Shown: positions 1 through 11,169 of the stretch, piece after piece | Layout: each line of letters starts with the position of its first letter | Numbering within the stretch: position 1 is the stretch's first letter | From: Biscogniauxia marginata | Lineage: Eukaryota > Ascomycota > Sordariomycetes > Xylariales > Xylariaceae | Reading direction: 5' to 3' | Assembly (NCBI GenBank): GCA_022695795.1 | Contig: MU404058.1 | Coordinates: 310,001 to 374,000 of the forward strand | Length of the DNA: 64,000 bases | The notes under the pieces: generated by a model | The model's database searches: none | Told to the model about the DNA's origin: nothing | What the model saw: only the letters and a program-made list of their open reading frames with translations | Made by a program: the position numbers and the translations under genes

Positions 1-1973
1 CTTAATATAGCGACGAGTAATCGACTATTAACACCTTAATAAAATAACTAAGAAAAACGGATATTTATTACTATTAATAAAACTTATAAAAAGACAAATT
101 AACAAAGCCTAAATCTTTATAGCACTAGATCTTCGCGATGAATATTATATAATTAGAATAACCAAAGGACATAAATAATATATCGCATTTTAAACAATAT
201 ATAAACACTATAAATATAAAGTTATGCTATTTAAACTTATTAACGCACTTACTACATTTTAACATATAATTATAATAATTCTTCGCAAGTTTTTAAATAA
301 ATTTATATTTGTTTATTTAAACGATATATTAATTTACTTAAAAAACGAGAAGAAACATAAGAAACATGTAAAACAAGTGTTAAAAGCCCTAGAAAAAGCA
401 AACCTACTTATTCACCCGACTAAAAATAAATAGCATATCAAAAAATTAGATTATTTAAGGTTTATAATAAGTCTAAAAGAAATTTACATTTAAAAAGGAA
501 AAATAATAATAATTAAGGATTAGCTAGAACCTAAAAGTGTTATAAATATATACGCATTTCTTGGCTTTGTTAACTACGTTAAATAACTCATTAAAGATTT
601 CGGGTATATCGTTAAACCATTAACGGAATTGATTATCCTAGCGAGAACAAAATAGACTTTTTATTTCACTAAAGAAGCTAAACAGGCTTTTCAATAATTA
701 AAAGAAGTTATAACTAGCGAGGTTATATATAAACTTTTAAACGAAAATAAAAAGAAACGATTAAAGACAAACGCCTTAAATTTCGCCATTGAAATAGTTT
801 TAAAGTAACTAGAAAATAATAAGAAGTGGTACCTAGTCGCGTACTTATTTAAAGCATTATATAGTGCTAAACTAAACTATTAAATTTATAATAAAGAACT
901 ATTAATAGTTATTAAAGCATTAAAGGAATAGGAACCATGGCTTAGTAAAACTAAGGAACCTATTAATATTTATTTAAATCACAAGAACCTTACATAATTC
1001 ATAACAATATAAACGCTTAATTAAAAATATAAGCGTTAAATGATTTTCTTGTTTAAATTCAATTTTAAAATCTAGCACATTAAAAGAAAGGAAAATATCT
1101 AAGTAGATCTTCTTAATAAAAGGGGAGATTATAAATTAAAAATCAATAAAAGAAATATCTAGATGTTTAAATAACAAAATAACGAATTAATTATATTAGT
1201 TTATATATAAATTAATATAAGAAACTAGAAATAACGTTTTAAGGGAAATTATAATTAAAAAGAAAAATAATTATAGTCTTAACAAGGATTTAATAACGAA
1301 CTTTTCTTATACAAAGAAAAGGTATATATATTAAAACGAGTATAAAACGAATTTATTAAAAAATTTCATAAATATCCTTTATATAGCCACCAAAGAATTT
1401 TCAAAATAATAAAACGACTTTAAAAAGAATTTAACTTTCTAGGAATGCGATAAACAATTAAAAGAATTATAAAGAATTACAATATTTATAATAAGGTTAA
1501 AGCATTATAACATAAACCATACGAATTATTATAACTAACCTAAATACCTAACAAAGCGTGGCACACAATTACATAGGATTTCGTAATAAAACTCCTAGAG
1601 TTAAAAGATCTTATTATAAGAGTACCTTATAACAATATATAGGTAATTATTAATAAACTCACGAAATATGCCTATTTTTTACCATTTAACGAATCAAGTA
1701 TAATAAAATAACTAGCTTTTAATTTTTTAAGAAAATATGTTAATAAATATGAACTACCGAAACGCATTATTTTAAATAGAGATAAGCTATTTATTTTAAA
1801 ATTTTAAATAAACTTAATAAAACGGATAAAAGTTAAATAAAAGTTATTTATAACGTATTATCCCTAAATAAACAAATAAATAAAAAAACTAAACTAAATA
1901 ATAAAACAATATTTACGAAGCTATATTAACTGGGAAATAAATAACTAAGTAGAATTACTATTAATAGCCTAAA
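1..1973 (+). mobile_element. Left part of Ty3/Gypsy element B (RT-RNase H-integrase), RIP-decayed
   Basis: Plus-strand pol of a chromodomain-type Gypsy retrotransposon, interrupted at 1973 by element C. The sequence aligns base for base with 5700-7590 of element C. It begins in the N-terminal half of reverse transcriptase (the VINYRHLNKIT-like stretch), passes the catalytic YLND (normally YLDD) near 315, the tether, and an RNase H segment with a KELLVIIKAL-like motif near 890-920, then enters the integrase. Stops interrupt every frame, mostly TAA or TAG where the family has Gln or Trp, as expected of C-to-T and G-to-A decay. The 5' LTR and gag lie left of the window. The element resumes at 9404. 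Confidence 0.9.
1969..1973. repeat. Target-site duplication, left copy (CTAAA)
   Basis: The five bases CTAAA just before LTR 1 of element C are repeated exactly at 9404-9408, just after LTR 2. Joining the sequence on either side restores the integrase reading of element B. This shows that element C inserted there and that its ends are correctly placed. Confidence 0.93.
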
Positions 1974-2378
1974 TGTTACGAGACTCCTAAAATGAGGAAA
2001 CGCGTGCCATGCATGTGACCCCATCGAATAAGTAAATAGTGGGTGAGGTAACTTACGATTCAACTATTTACTAAATATGTGAATAGTAGGTGGGGCAACC
2101 TACGATTTAACTATTCAATCAATTATATGAGAAAAAGAACGAGTATAAATAAATTGGAATTTCCTTATATAATTAATCTCTCCCTCTTTAGCTATTAATC
2201 TAAAATTATAATCACTCCTTAATATTATAATGAGAGTACCTTGAAACCTCTTTAACGAACAATTATTATAAAACACTTAAATTAATCTCAACTCACTATT
2301 ACTTTTAAATCAAGAAAACCTAGTACGTACTTACTTGTAAAGTTAGTTAACTAGGAACACATAAGGAGGTTCGTTACA
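1974..2378 (+). repeat. 5' LTR of element C (405 bp)
   Basis: Starts TGTTACGAGACTCC and ends TTCGTTACA. It aligns over its full length with 8999-9403. Visible differences are almost all C/T or G/A transitions, the mark of RIP rather than ordinary drift. Its right half, from about 2130, is also shared with the LTRs at 10744-11169 and 13396-13863. Its left half (U3) is not. Confidence 0.93.
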
Positions 2379-2454
2379 TTTTGATAGCTCCTTAATTAAT
2401 GCTTAATATTGGTTTAGGAGAAGAGACTTTTAATTAAATAATTCTAGGATAAGT

Positions 2455-4350
2455 ATGCCCCTTAAAACCAAAAGGTAACAAGAAAAAAAACAAGTAAAAA
2501 AACAATAGTTAATAAGCTTTTAAACGAAAACTTTAGATCTTTTTATGGTATAATTAAAAAGTTTAAAGAAACCAACACAAAAATCCATTATAGTTACAGT
2601 TAAAAAGGAGTCATAAGAGGACATCTTAAAAAATCAACAAGAAAAAGCATTTAAAGAAAAAGAAGAGGAGGAAGAAAAAATACCTAAAAAAAAAGATAAA
2701 TAAGTAAAATAACCCCTACCTCCTAAAAATAAGTAACCACTTTTAAACGATAATAACCCTAACGACTTAAACGACGAAGATAATATAACAACCCCCGATG
2801 TGAAGGGTTTTAAACTAATTACATCTAGTAAATATAATGGGTTAAGCGATTTAAAAGGATTTTTAATCCAGGTTGGAACTTATTTACGGTTCTATTATGG
2901 AACGATTACTACTAAAAAACAAAAAGTTCTCACGGTATCCTAGCTTCTCGCCGGAACCGCCTTAACCTGGTTTTAACTAGTATTAAAGAATTATTTAAAA
3001 AACGAATTAAACGCCCGAGAAAACACGAAAAAAATCTTCAAAAATTATAAGGAATTTAAAAAACAACTTAGGTCTATATTTAGTAACCCAATTCTTAAGT
3101 AACAAACCGAAACTTAACTTTATAAATTACGACAAAATAAAAAGGCTTTAAACTACATTATTAAGTTTAAAAAACTCGTAAGTTAATTATAATTACCTAT
3201 TAAAAACTTATATTACTTATTTTATTAAAAGTTAAAAAACCATATAAAAAATAAGTTATACAAAATAAACCTATATAAAGAAAGGAACCCAGGAAAGTTT
3301 AATAACTACGTTATAATAATAATTACCATTAATAATAAGAACTTCGAACGGTACTTTAAAAAGAAAAAAACGGTATAACAAAGGAATAGCGATTAGTTGA
3401 AAAAAGAAAATCACAAAAGCGGTGCTAAAACTAAGAAAAGCACTAAAACCAAGTTAAACCTTATTAAAATTAACGTTGTTTAAAAGGAACAAAAGAAACG
3501 AGATAAATCAACTATTAAATATTTTAATTGTAGAAAGAAAAGACATTATAAGAACGAGTGCCGAAGTCTTAAGAAATAGAAACTAAGAATAAGAGAGATT
3601 CCTTAACCCGAAAAGAAAGTCGCCGAAGTAAAGATTTAATTCGAAAATAATAAAGAAATAAACTAAGTATTTACTATTAGTATTATTAAAGCAGAAAAAA
3701 TCGAGGAAGCCCTTATAGAAAAAATCTATAAATATTATTAAGTTAACCGTAAAAACTATTTAAAGAATGACTACTTATATTTAAAATATTTCACACTAGA
3801 ACAAGCCAAATAAGGATATAATAAAGGCGAATTACTATACAAATACGATAATTATAAGCTAAAATACGACTTAAGAATTAAGTCAAACCATAGTGATTTA
3901 CATTGGAGCCATTATAAAAACGATAAATGCGAAACCTACTAAGGAAAAAGCCAGTATAACAACTTAAACTAGAGGTTTTGCACAAATAATAACTATAATA
4001 TTTATTAAAGCTTAAGGGAATATATATCGTTATATTAAAGCTTTTACACTAACGACGCTTGTTAAGTACATAAAAGTTCTAAGAATAAAGCCGGTTATTA
4101 TCCTTAAAAACCAGAAAATAATAATATAAAAGAAAATAAGTGTATTTACAATAACACCCCACGATGGTTACATTACTTTAAAGCATGTTATCTTTACCTA
4201 AGTTCCGAAAAAAGTTACGAAGTAATAGCTAAAAGTTATATGTATTACATCTTAATACCATGCGATATACATAACTTACTCGGAGTAGGTTTCGAAAAAG
4301 ACGAAATTAAAGAAGAATTATGGGAATTATAGAAGGGATTATATCTTCTA
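2455..4350 (+). pseudogene. Decayed gag region of element C
   Basis: Starts at an ATG 77 bp after the LTR (MPLKTKR...). A Lys/Glu-rich segment follows, then a Gag-like domain with the stretch TALTWF near 2960. A zinc-knuckle remnant lies near 3516-3565: the expected CxxCxxxGHxxxxC reads YFNCRKKRHYKNEC, so the first Cys has become Tyr. Many in-frame TAA/TAG codons stand at likely Gln/Trp positions. The same region occurs inverted in element A (11,170-13,395). The downstream edge and the gag/protease border are not defined by the sequence, so the end is approximate. Confidence 0.75.
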
Positions 4351-5529
4351 TAATGACTCAAAAAACGAACTAAATACAATATTAATCTATTCGGCTTTAT
4401 AGAAAAACACTTAACAAAGTAGTAAGTAAAAACACGTGTAACTAAACAGGGCTATAAACGAATCATTAAAATATACCTTAAAAAAAGAGGAAAACTTCTA
4501 AAAATTAATATAAACCTAAAGAGAGATATTAAGATACCTTTAATAAATAAACTTAATAATTATTTATTTTATTCGAGAATAATCTAGAACTTTAAAAAGT
4601 TCTAAGTTAACAAAATAGACTTAAGTTATAAAAAGGCCCTCGAAGAAAAATTAAAGTTTCAATGTATAAAGTTTTACATAAAAGATAAACCTTTTACCCC
4701 TTATTACGTAAAGGGAAATTAAAGAGATTATTTAAGTAATGATTACTAGAAACACGCTCCTATGAAAACCCAAGAATAGAAAAACATCTAGGTTATAGCA
4801 ATTAAAAGAAAACCAAAGGAAAAGAGACGTAAAAAACCAAAAAACGGTAAAGGCTCTCGCTAGTAAAGCAGCGAAAAGCCATGAATAACAAGTCTTTATA
4901 TAAAGTCTAATCGGGACTTAATAACATTATTATAACTAGAGTTAAGTATAATGAAAGGGAATATAAAGCCTTAATAAATTTAAGAGTAAATAAAAACTAT
5001 ATCTTAATAAAAGTAACTTAAAAAGACAAAATACTATAGGTATATAAATAAAATCTATATAAACTATAAAACTTTAAAGAAAACATATTTAGTTACGAAA
5101 ATAGTAAAGTATTAAAAAAATAATTCCTCTTTCGGTAATTATTTAAAAACATCTTAAATAAGTCATTCTTAACATTACACATATATTAAATCACAATATA
5201 ATCTTAAGAATGAATTAACTTAAAAAAAGCAATCCACAAATAAATTTTAAGACAAACACGCTTTATTAAGATTAGAAATAAAAAGAGTTAATCATTACAG
5301 GTTACGAGATAAGTACCACAAGTAACTCCAGAGAAATAAATGCAAAAACGAAATATATTACTTATATAATTCGAGTAACCAAGCCTGAAAATCTAACGAA
5401 GAAAGTACCGCGTAAGTACCTCCGTTTCTATAAATTATTTAAAAATAAAACAAAAAAAGAATTATTAAAACATAACTAATAAAATCACTAAATCTACTTT
5501 AAAAAAGAAAAATAATTAAAATTATTCTT

Positions 5530-8355
5530 AATGTATTTTATAAATCAAGAAAAATAAAAAGCATTATAAAAGGGAATCTAGGAAGATCTCGATAAAGGAT
5601 ATATTCGAGAATCTAAATCCTCGTTAAGATACCCAGCAATCATGGTACCTAAAATCGACAAAAACAGGAAGTAACATGTCAATAAAGAAGGAAACCTAGT
5701 ATAAAAACGAGTAATTAACTACCGACACCTTAATAAAATAACCAAAAAAAAACAAGCATTTATTACCACTAATGAAATTTATAAAAAGACAAATTAATAA
5801 AGCTTAAATCTTTATAGCACTAGACCTTCGCAATAACTATTATATAATTAAAATAACTAAAAAACACAAATAATATATAACCTTTTAAACAATATATAAA
5901 CATTATAAATATAAAGTTATGCCATTTAGACTTATTAATACACCCGTTACATTTCAACATATAATTATAATAGTTCTTTATAAGTTTCTAGATAAATTTG
6001 TATTTATTTACTTAAACGATATACTAATTTACTTAAAAAACGAAAAAAAGCATAAAAAACATATAAAGCAAGTGTTAAAAGCCCTGGAAAAAGCGAACCT
6101 ACTTATGTATCCGACTAAAAGTAAATAGCATATCAAAAAACTAAACTATTTAGGGTTTATAATAAGTTTAAGGGAAATCCGCATTTAAAAAAGAAAAATA
6201 ATAGTAGTTAAGGATTAGCTAGAACCCAAGAGTGTCACAAACGTACGCGCATTTCTTAACTTTGTTAACTATATTAAATAACTCATTAAAGATTTCGGGC
6301 GTATCGCTAAACTATTAATAGAACTAATTACCCTAGTAAAAACAAGAGAGGCTTTCCATTTTACTAAAAAAGCCAGATAAGCTTTTCGGCAATTAAAGAA
6401 AATTATAACTAATAAAGTTATATATAAACTTTTAAACGAAAATAAAAAGAAACGACTAAGAATAAACGCTTTAAATTTCGCTATTAGAGCAGTTTTAAAG
6501 CAATTAAAAGATAATAAGAAATAATACCTAGTCGCGTACCTATTTAAAGCACTACATAGTACTAAACTAAACTATTAAATTTATAACAAGGAATTATTAG
6601 TAATTATCAAAGCACTAAAGAAATAAGAACTATGGCTCAATAAAACCAAGGAACCTATTAATATCTATTTAAACCACAAGAACCTTACACGATTCATAAT
6701 AACACAAACGCTTAACTAGAGACACGAGCGTTAAATAATTTTCCTGTTTAAATTCAATTTCAAAATCCAACATATCAAGGAAAAAAAAAACATCTAAACA
6801 AATCTTCTTAATAAAAAGGGAGATTATAAATCAAAAATCAATAAAAAAGATGTCTAAATGTTCTAGCAACAAAATAACGAATTAATTATAGTTTTAACAA
6901 GGATCTAGTAATAAACTTCTCTCGTATAAGGAAAAGGTATATATACTAAAACGAATACAGGACGAATTCGTTAAAGAATTTCATAAACACCTTTTACACG
7001 GCTACTAAAGGATTTTCAAAACAATAAAACGACTTTAAAAAGAATTCGACTTTCTAGGAATATAACAAACAATTAAAAGAATTATAAAGAATTATAACAT
7101 CTATAATAAGGCTAAAGCATCATAACATAAACCATATAAATTACTACAACTAACCTAGATACCTAACAAAGCATGGAATATAATTACATGGAATTTCGTA
7201 ATAAAACTCTTAAAGTTAAAAGATCTTATCATAAGAGTACCTTATAACAGCATATAGGTAATTATTAACAGACTCACGAAATACGCCTACTTCTTACCAT
7301 TTAACAAATCAAGTATAGTAGAATAATTAGCTTTCAGCTTCTTAAAAAAGTATATTAATAAACATAAACTACTAAAACGCGTTATTTTAAACAAAGATAA
7401 GTTATTCACGTTAAAATTTTGAACTAGCTTAATAAAATAAATAGAAATCAAGTAAAAATTGTTTATAACGTATTACCCCCAAACCGACAAACAAATAAAA
7501 AAACTAAACTAAATAATAAAATAATACTTACGAAGCTATATTAACTAGGAAATAAATAACTAGGTAAAATTGCTACTAATAACCCAAATAATATATAACA
7601 CTTTAATTAACGAAGATATGAAAATATCACCACATAAAGCAGTGTACAGGCAAAAAGCGGAAGCCTAAAAATAACCAATCAAACTCACGGAAGCATTAAA
7701 AGTCGAAATAAAAGCCCCGAAAGCAGAAGTACTATCTAAAAAAATCTAGGTAGTATAACAATAACTATAAAAAGAATTACAGTTTATTCAAGATAAAATA
7801 ACAAAGTACTATAATAAAAGAAGAATTAAAGAACTAATTCTTAAAAGAAAAGACATAGTTTACTTATTTTACTAACGACAAGGCGTAACATTAAAAACAC
7901 TCTAAATTAAAACAAAGCGACCTAGCGAAAAACTTAAATTTAAAAAATTGGGACTATATAAAATTAAAAAGGTTATTTCGAAAGTTAATTACAAGTTAAT
8001 ATTACTAAAAGGATTTAAAATACATCTTATATTTCATATTTCGCTCTTAAAACCAGCACCAAAAAACGCCATGCCAAAAAACCAACTAAAATTTAAAAAA
8101 AACCCTAATAAGTACAAAGTAAAAAAGATATTAAATTCAAAATAGATCGAAGGTTAACTGCAGTATTTAATCAAATAGGAAGGTTACTCACCAGAAAAAA
8201 ACACTTAAAAACTACTTAAGCACTTGAAAAACCTGACAAATAAAATTGAGGACTTCCACCGCTAGAATCTAAACCGGCTAGGAAGGCTTGGACGTCGAAA
8301 TCTTAATCTTGCTGGGAAGGACCAAGAAAGGAGGAAAGGCAGGTCTTGGAAGTAA
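5530..8355 (+). pseudogene. Decayed pol of element C: RT, RNase H, integrase, chromodomain
   Basis: RT begins near 5,530-5,600. Its intact core at 5919-6128 reads MPFRLINTPVTFQ and then YLNDILIY, so the first Asp of the catalytic YLDD is Asn. RNase H follows near 6,460-6,720, with NFAIRAVLKQL standing for the usual DASDFAIGAVL. Integrase spans about 7,160-7,930. A Gypsy-typical end (VFHISLLKPAP-like) occurs at 7948-8145. A chromodomain (EGYSPEKNT, with nonsense codons at Trp sites) lies at about 8,100-8,240. The frame stops at 8353-8355, about 25 bp from the stop of a convergent antisense frame. Element B shows the same layout. Protease is not discernible, and the region 4,350-5,530 is too decayed to assign. 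Confidence 0.85.
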
Positions 8356-8377
8356 GTAAACTCTACGAAGATTTAAA

Positions 8378-8893
8378 CTAACGCTACGATCCCTCTACAC
8401 GTTGCGATTCTTTAATAAGACGTTTCTGTTTTTCTTTTTTACGCTTAACGCGCTTTAAATTTTCCATGGAATTAAAACCCCGAGTAACCATTTTACGTAG
8501 TTTATTCGACCATAGTTTACGCTTAGTTCTAAGGCGTAAAATGCGGTTTATAGCTGCCTCCTTAGTAACATAAGTAACCTTATAATAAGATTTCGCTTTC
8601 TTAAACTTAGCCTCGACCTTTTAAAATTGTTCCGTAATTTTAGTTACGCTTTTTCGCGAAATATTAAACACGTTATATTGCGATCGACCTAATTTTATGT
8701 ATTTCACATAACAATTAAAATCTTTTAAAATAATATAATCTTTTTTATTACGCTCGTAATAAGAATAAGTTATTTTTTTTTTACTATGAAAAGTAATAGA
8801 GTTTAAAAAAACTACCTTATTCTTAACTTACTTCTTAACTTAACACGAAATATTAGAATTTTCTTTACGAAATTTTATTATATAATAAGACAT
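8378..8893 (-). pseudogene. Antisense zinc-cluster-like protein gene in element C
   Basis: Reading the - strand from the ATG at 8893 gives about 170 codons, interrupted by only a few TAA/TAG codons at likely former Gln sites. The last nonsense codon is TAG at 8384-8386. The end shared with element B is the stop at 8378-8380. The start reads MSYYIIKFRKE. Residues with spacing x2, x6, x8, x2, x7 are all Tyr (TAT/TAC), where TGT/TGC Cys would give the Zn2Cys6 pattern. Element B keeps Cys at two of the same positions. A helical, charged middle (VTKITEQF, KVEAKFKKAK) follows, then a basic tail with RLRTKRKLW, KMVTRGF and QKRLIKESQ. This suggests a DNA- or RNA-binding retroelement accessory protein. 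The function is unknown and the copy is dead. Confidence 0.7.
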
Positions 8894-8998
8894 TATAAAC
8901 TAAATTAAAGAAGGTTTAAACCTCTTAATAAATTAGAGAAAAGGTTAACCAATACTTTTTTTATTTTTGAGATAAAGATTCTTAAAGGGGAAGAATAA

Positions 8999-9403
8999 TG
9001 TTATAAGACTTCTAAAATGAGGAAACGCGTGCCATGCACGTAACCCCATTAAATAGGTGAATAATGGGTGGGGTAACTTACGATTTAACTATTTACTAAA
9101 TATATGAATAATGGGTGAAGCAACTTACGATTTAACTATTTAGTTAATTGTATAAAAGGAAGGACGAGTATAAGTAAATTGGAATTTCTTTATGTAATTA
9201 GTTTCTCCCTTTTTAGCTATTAATCTAAAACTATAGTCACTTCTTGATACTATAGTGAGAATACCTTAAAACCTCTCTAACGAATAATCATTGTGAAACA
9301 CTTGAACCAATCTCAACCCACTGTTACCTTTAAATCAAGAAAACCTAGTACGTACTCACCTGTGAAGTCAGTTGACTAGGAACACACAGGGAGGTTCGTC
9401 ACA
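8999..9403 (+). repeat. 3' LTR of element C (405 bp)
   Basis: Partner of 1974-2378: same length, TG...CA ends, followed directly by the second CTAAA. It keeps more G and C than the 5' copy in several places (for example ...CTGTGAAGTCAGTTGACTAG). The two LTRs have therefore been mutated unequally. Confidence 0.93.
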
Positions 9404-9408
9404 CTAAA
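9404..9408. repeat. Target-site duplication, right copy (CTAAA)
   Basis: Exact repeat of 1969-1973, next to the 3' LTR of element C. It marks the resumption of the interrupted integrase of element B. Confidence 0.93.
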
Positions 9409-10191
9409 TAGCATATAACACTTCGGTTAACGAGGACATGAAGATATCACTATATAAGGCAGTATATAGGCAGAAAACGGAAATCTAAAGACAACCAATT
9501 AAACTTATAAAAACACCAAGAATTGAAATAAAGGCCTCGAGAGTAAAAGTACTATCCAAAAAAATCCAAGTAGTATAATAACGGCTATAAAAAGAATTAT
9601 AATTTATTTAAAACAAAATAATAAAGTATTATAATAAAAAAAGAATTAAAGGACTAATTCTTAAAAAAGGGGACATGATTTATTTACTTTGTTAACGATA
9701 AAACACAATATTAAAAACACCTTAAATCAAAATAAAACGACCTAACAAAAAACTTAAATTTAAGAAATTAAAACCATATAAGATTAAAGAGATTATTTCG
9801 AAAATTAATTACAAGTTAGTACTATTAAAAAGATTTAAAATACATTTTATATTTTATGTTTTACTTTTAAAACTAGTATTAAATAACGCCATATTAAAAA
9901 ACCAACTAGAATTTAAAGAAAACCCTAATAAGTACAAAATAAAAAAGATACTAAATTTAAAACAAATTAAAAATCAGTTATAGTATTTCGTTAAATGAGA
10001 AGATTATCCACCAAAAAAAAACACTTAAAAACCACTTAAACATTTAAAGAATTTAACGGTTAAGCTTGAAAGCTTTCACCGCTAAAACCTAGATCGCTTA
10101 AGGGGATTTAAGAACCTAAGTCATAATCCAGTTAAAACTAATTAAAAGAGGGGAAGACCTTTAAAGCAAACACGTCTTGCTTAAATTTAAA

Positions 10192-10650
10192 TTAACGTAA
10201 CGATTCCTCCGTATGTTGTTACTCTTTACTAAGGCGTTTTTGTTCCGCTTTAATATGTTTTTAATCTTTTAACTTATTTAGGTTTTAAAATCCACGTCGA
10301 ATAAATTAAACCCCACGATTACGTAATCATTTAAATTAACGATTTAATCGCGTAATTTTACTTAATAACTCTTAAAGTTGTTAAACAGCTACTCGTTTTT
10401 CTTAATTTATCTTAAGTTTTTCTTTCTAGATATTTTAAAGGGATTTTAAAGAAATATAATTACCGTTATAAAAAGTGGCACCGGTCTCGCTATAATTTTA
10501 ACATTTTTTCTAATCCTTTAATATCCTATATAATAAGCCCCTTTTAAAACAGCGAGTATAAAACATAACTATATATCTAAATTGATTAATAGCGGCGACT
10601 AGTTTATATCGGTATTCGGAGGAATTCTTTTTCTTTAAACCTATTCGCAT
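10192..10650 (-). pseudogene. Antisense zinc-cluster-like protein gene in element B
   Basis: A second, divergent copy of the antisense frame of element C, at the same place between pol and the 3' LTR. Read from the Met codon at 10650 there are about 150 codons, and every interruption is TAA or TAG at a plausible Gln site. The cluster region reads YTRCFKRGLLY, then KKC, NY and TFYNG. The Cys/Tyr positions match those of element C one for one (spacing x2, x6, x8, x2, x7), and two are still Cys. A coiled-coil-like stretch (EKRVAV, LLSKITRLNR) and a tail with FIRRGF and AEQKRLSKE follow. The same frame and motifs in two diverged copies argue for real coding. No function can be assigned from sequence. 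Confidence 0.7.
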
Positions 10651-10743
10651 ATTTTTAGTAACACGATAAAATAATATAATTAAAATAAAAAGCTACTAAG
10701 AAAAAAAGTTTTAAAAATAAAATCATTTAAAAGGGAAATATAG

Positions 10744-11169
10744 TGTTACGATTTAATAAAAATAAAAGGAATTAAAATGGTTATGTAATTTAAGGTCACA
10801 TAACTATAAAAAGGAGAATACCAAGATTCTTAATTATTCTTTTGAGAATCTAGGAGAATGCCAAGATTCTTAGTTGTTTTCCTGAGAATTTAAAAGAAAG
10901 TGGATATAACTCCTTATAAAAGATAAAATATAAGTAAATTGAAATTTCTTACGTATCTAGTTATTTATTTTAGTTCTTTAGTTATTAATCTAAGACTATA
11001 GTCACTCTTTAATACTATAATGAGAGTACCTTGAAACCTTTTTAACGAACATAACATCGTAAATTACTTGAATTAATCTCAACTCATTATTACCTTTAAA
11101 TCAAGAAAACCTAGTACATACTCACCTGTGAAGTCAGCTGACTAGGAACACATAGGGAGGTTCGTCACA
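10744..11169 (+). repeat. 3' LTR of element B (426 bp)
   Basis: Starts TGTTACGATTTAAT and ends TTCGTCACA. Its right half, from about 10,925, aligns with the element C LTRs (ACTATAGTCACTCTTTAAT, GAGAGTACCTTGAAACC, CCTAGTACATACTCACC). Its left 180 bp is different and holds a near repeat of GAGAAT(A/G)CCAAGATTCTTA. This is a distinct U3 on a shared R/U5. Confidence 0.88.

Larger units (their letters stand above)
1974..9403 (+). mobile_element. Complete, RIP-inactivated Ty3/Gypsy chromovirus (element C), nested in element B
   Basis: A 7,430-bp element bounded by two LTRs of equal length that start TG and end CA, flanked by a perfect 5-bp duplication. Internal order on the + strand: gag-like region with a damaged CCHC knuckle, undefined protease region, reverse transcriptase, RNase H, integrase, chromodomain. 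A convergent antisense reading frame lies between pol and the 3' LTR. RT before integrase, a C-terminal chromodomain and a 5-bp duplication identify a Ty3/Gypsy chromovirus. All sense frames carry many nonsense codons, so it cannot move by itself. It is younger than the element B insertion that it splits. Confidence 0.93.
9404..11169 (+). mobile_element. Right part of element B: integrase end, chromodomain, 3' LTR
   Basis: Continues the element broken at 1973. It matches 7590-8350 of element C through the integrase C-terminus (IHPVFHVSLL-type stretch near 9,840-9,880) and a decayed chromodomain near 9,960-10,060. A segment with an antisense frame (10192-10650) follows, then a 426-bp LTR ending at 11169. 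Beyond the chromodomain it diverges strongly from element C and the sense tail reads KRGRPLK near 10,150. B and C are therefore related but distinct subfamilies. At 11169 it abuts an inverted, truncated element A. This fits insertion of B into A, with the other half of A outside the window. Confidence 0.88.
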
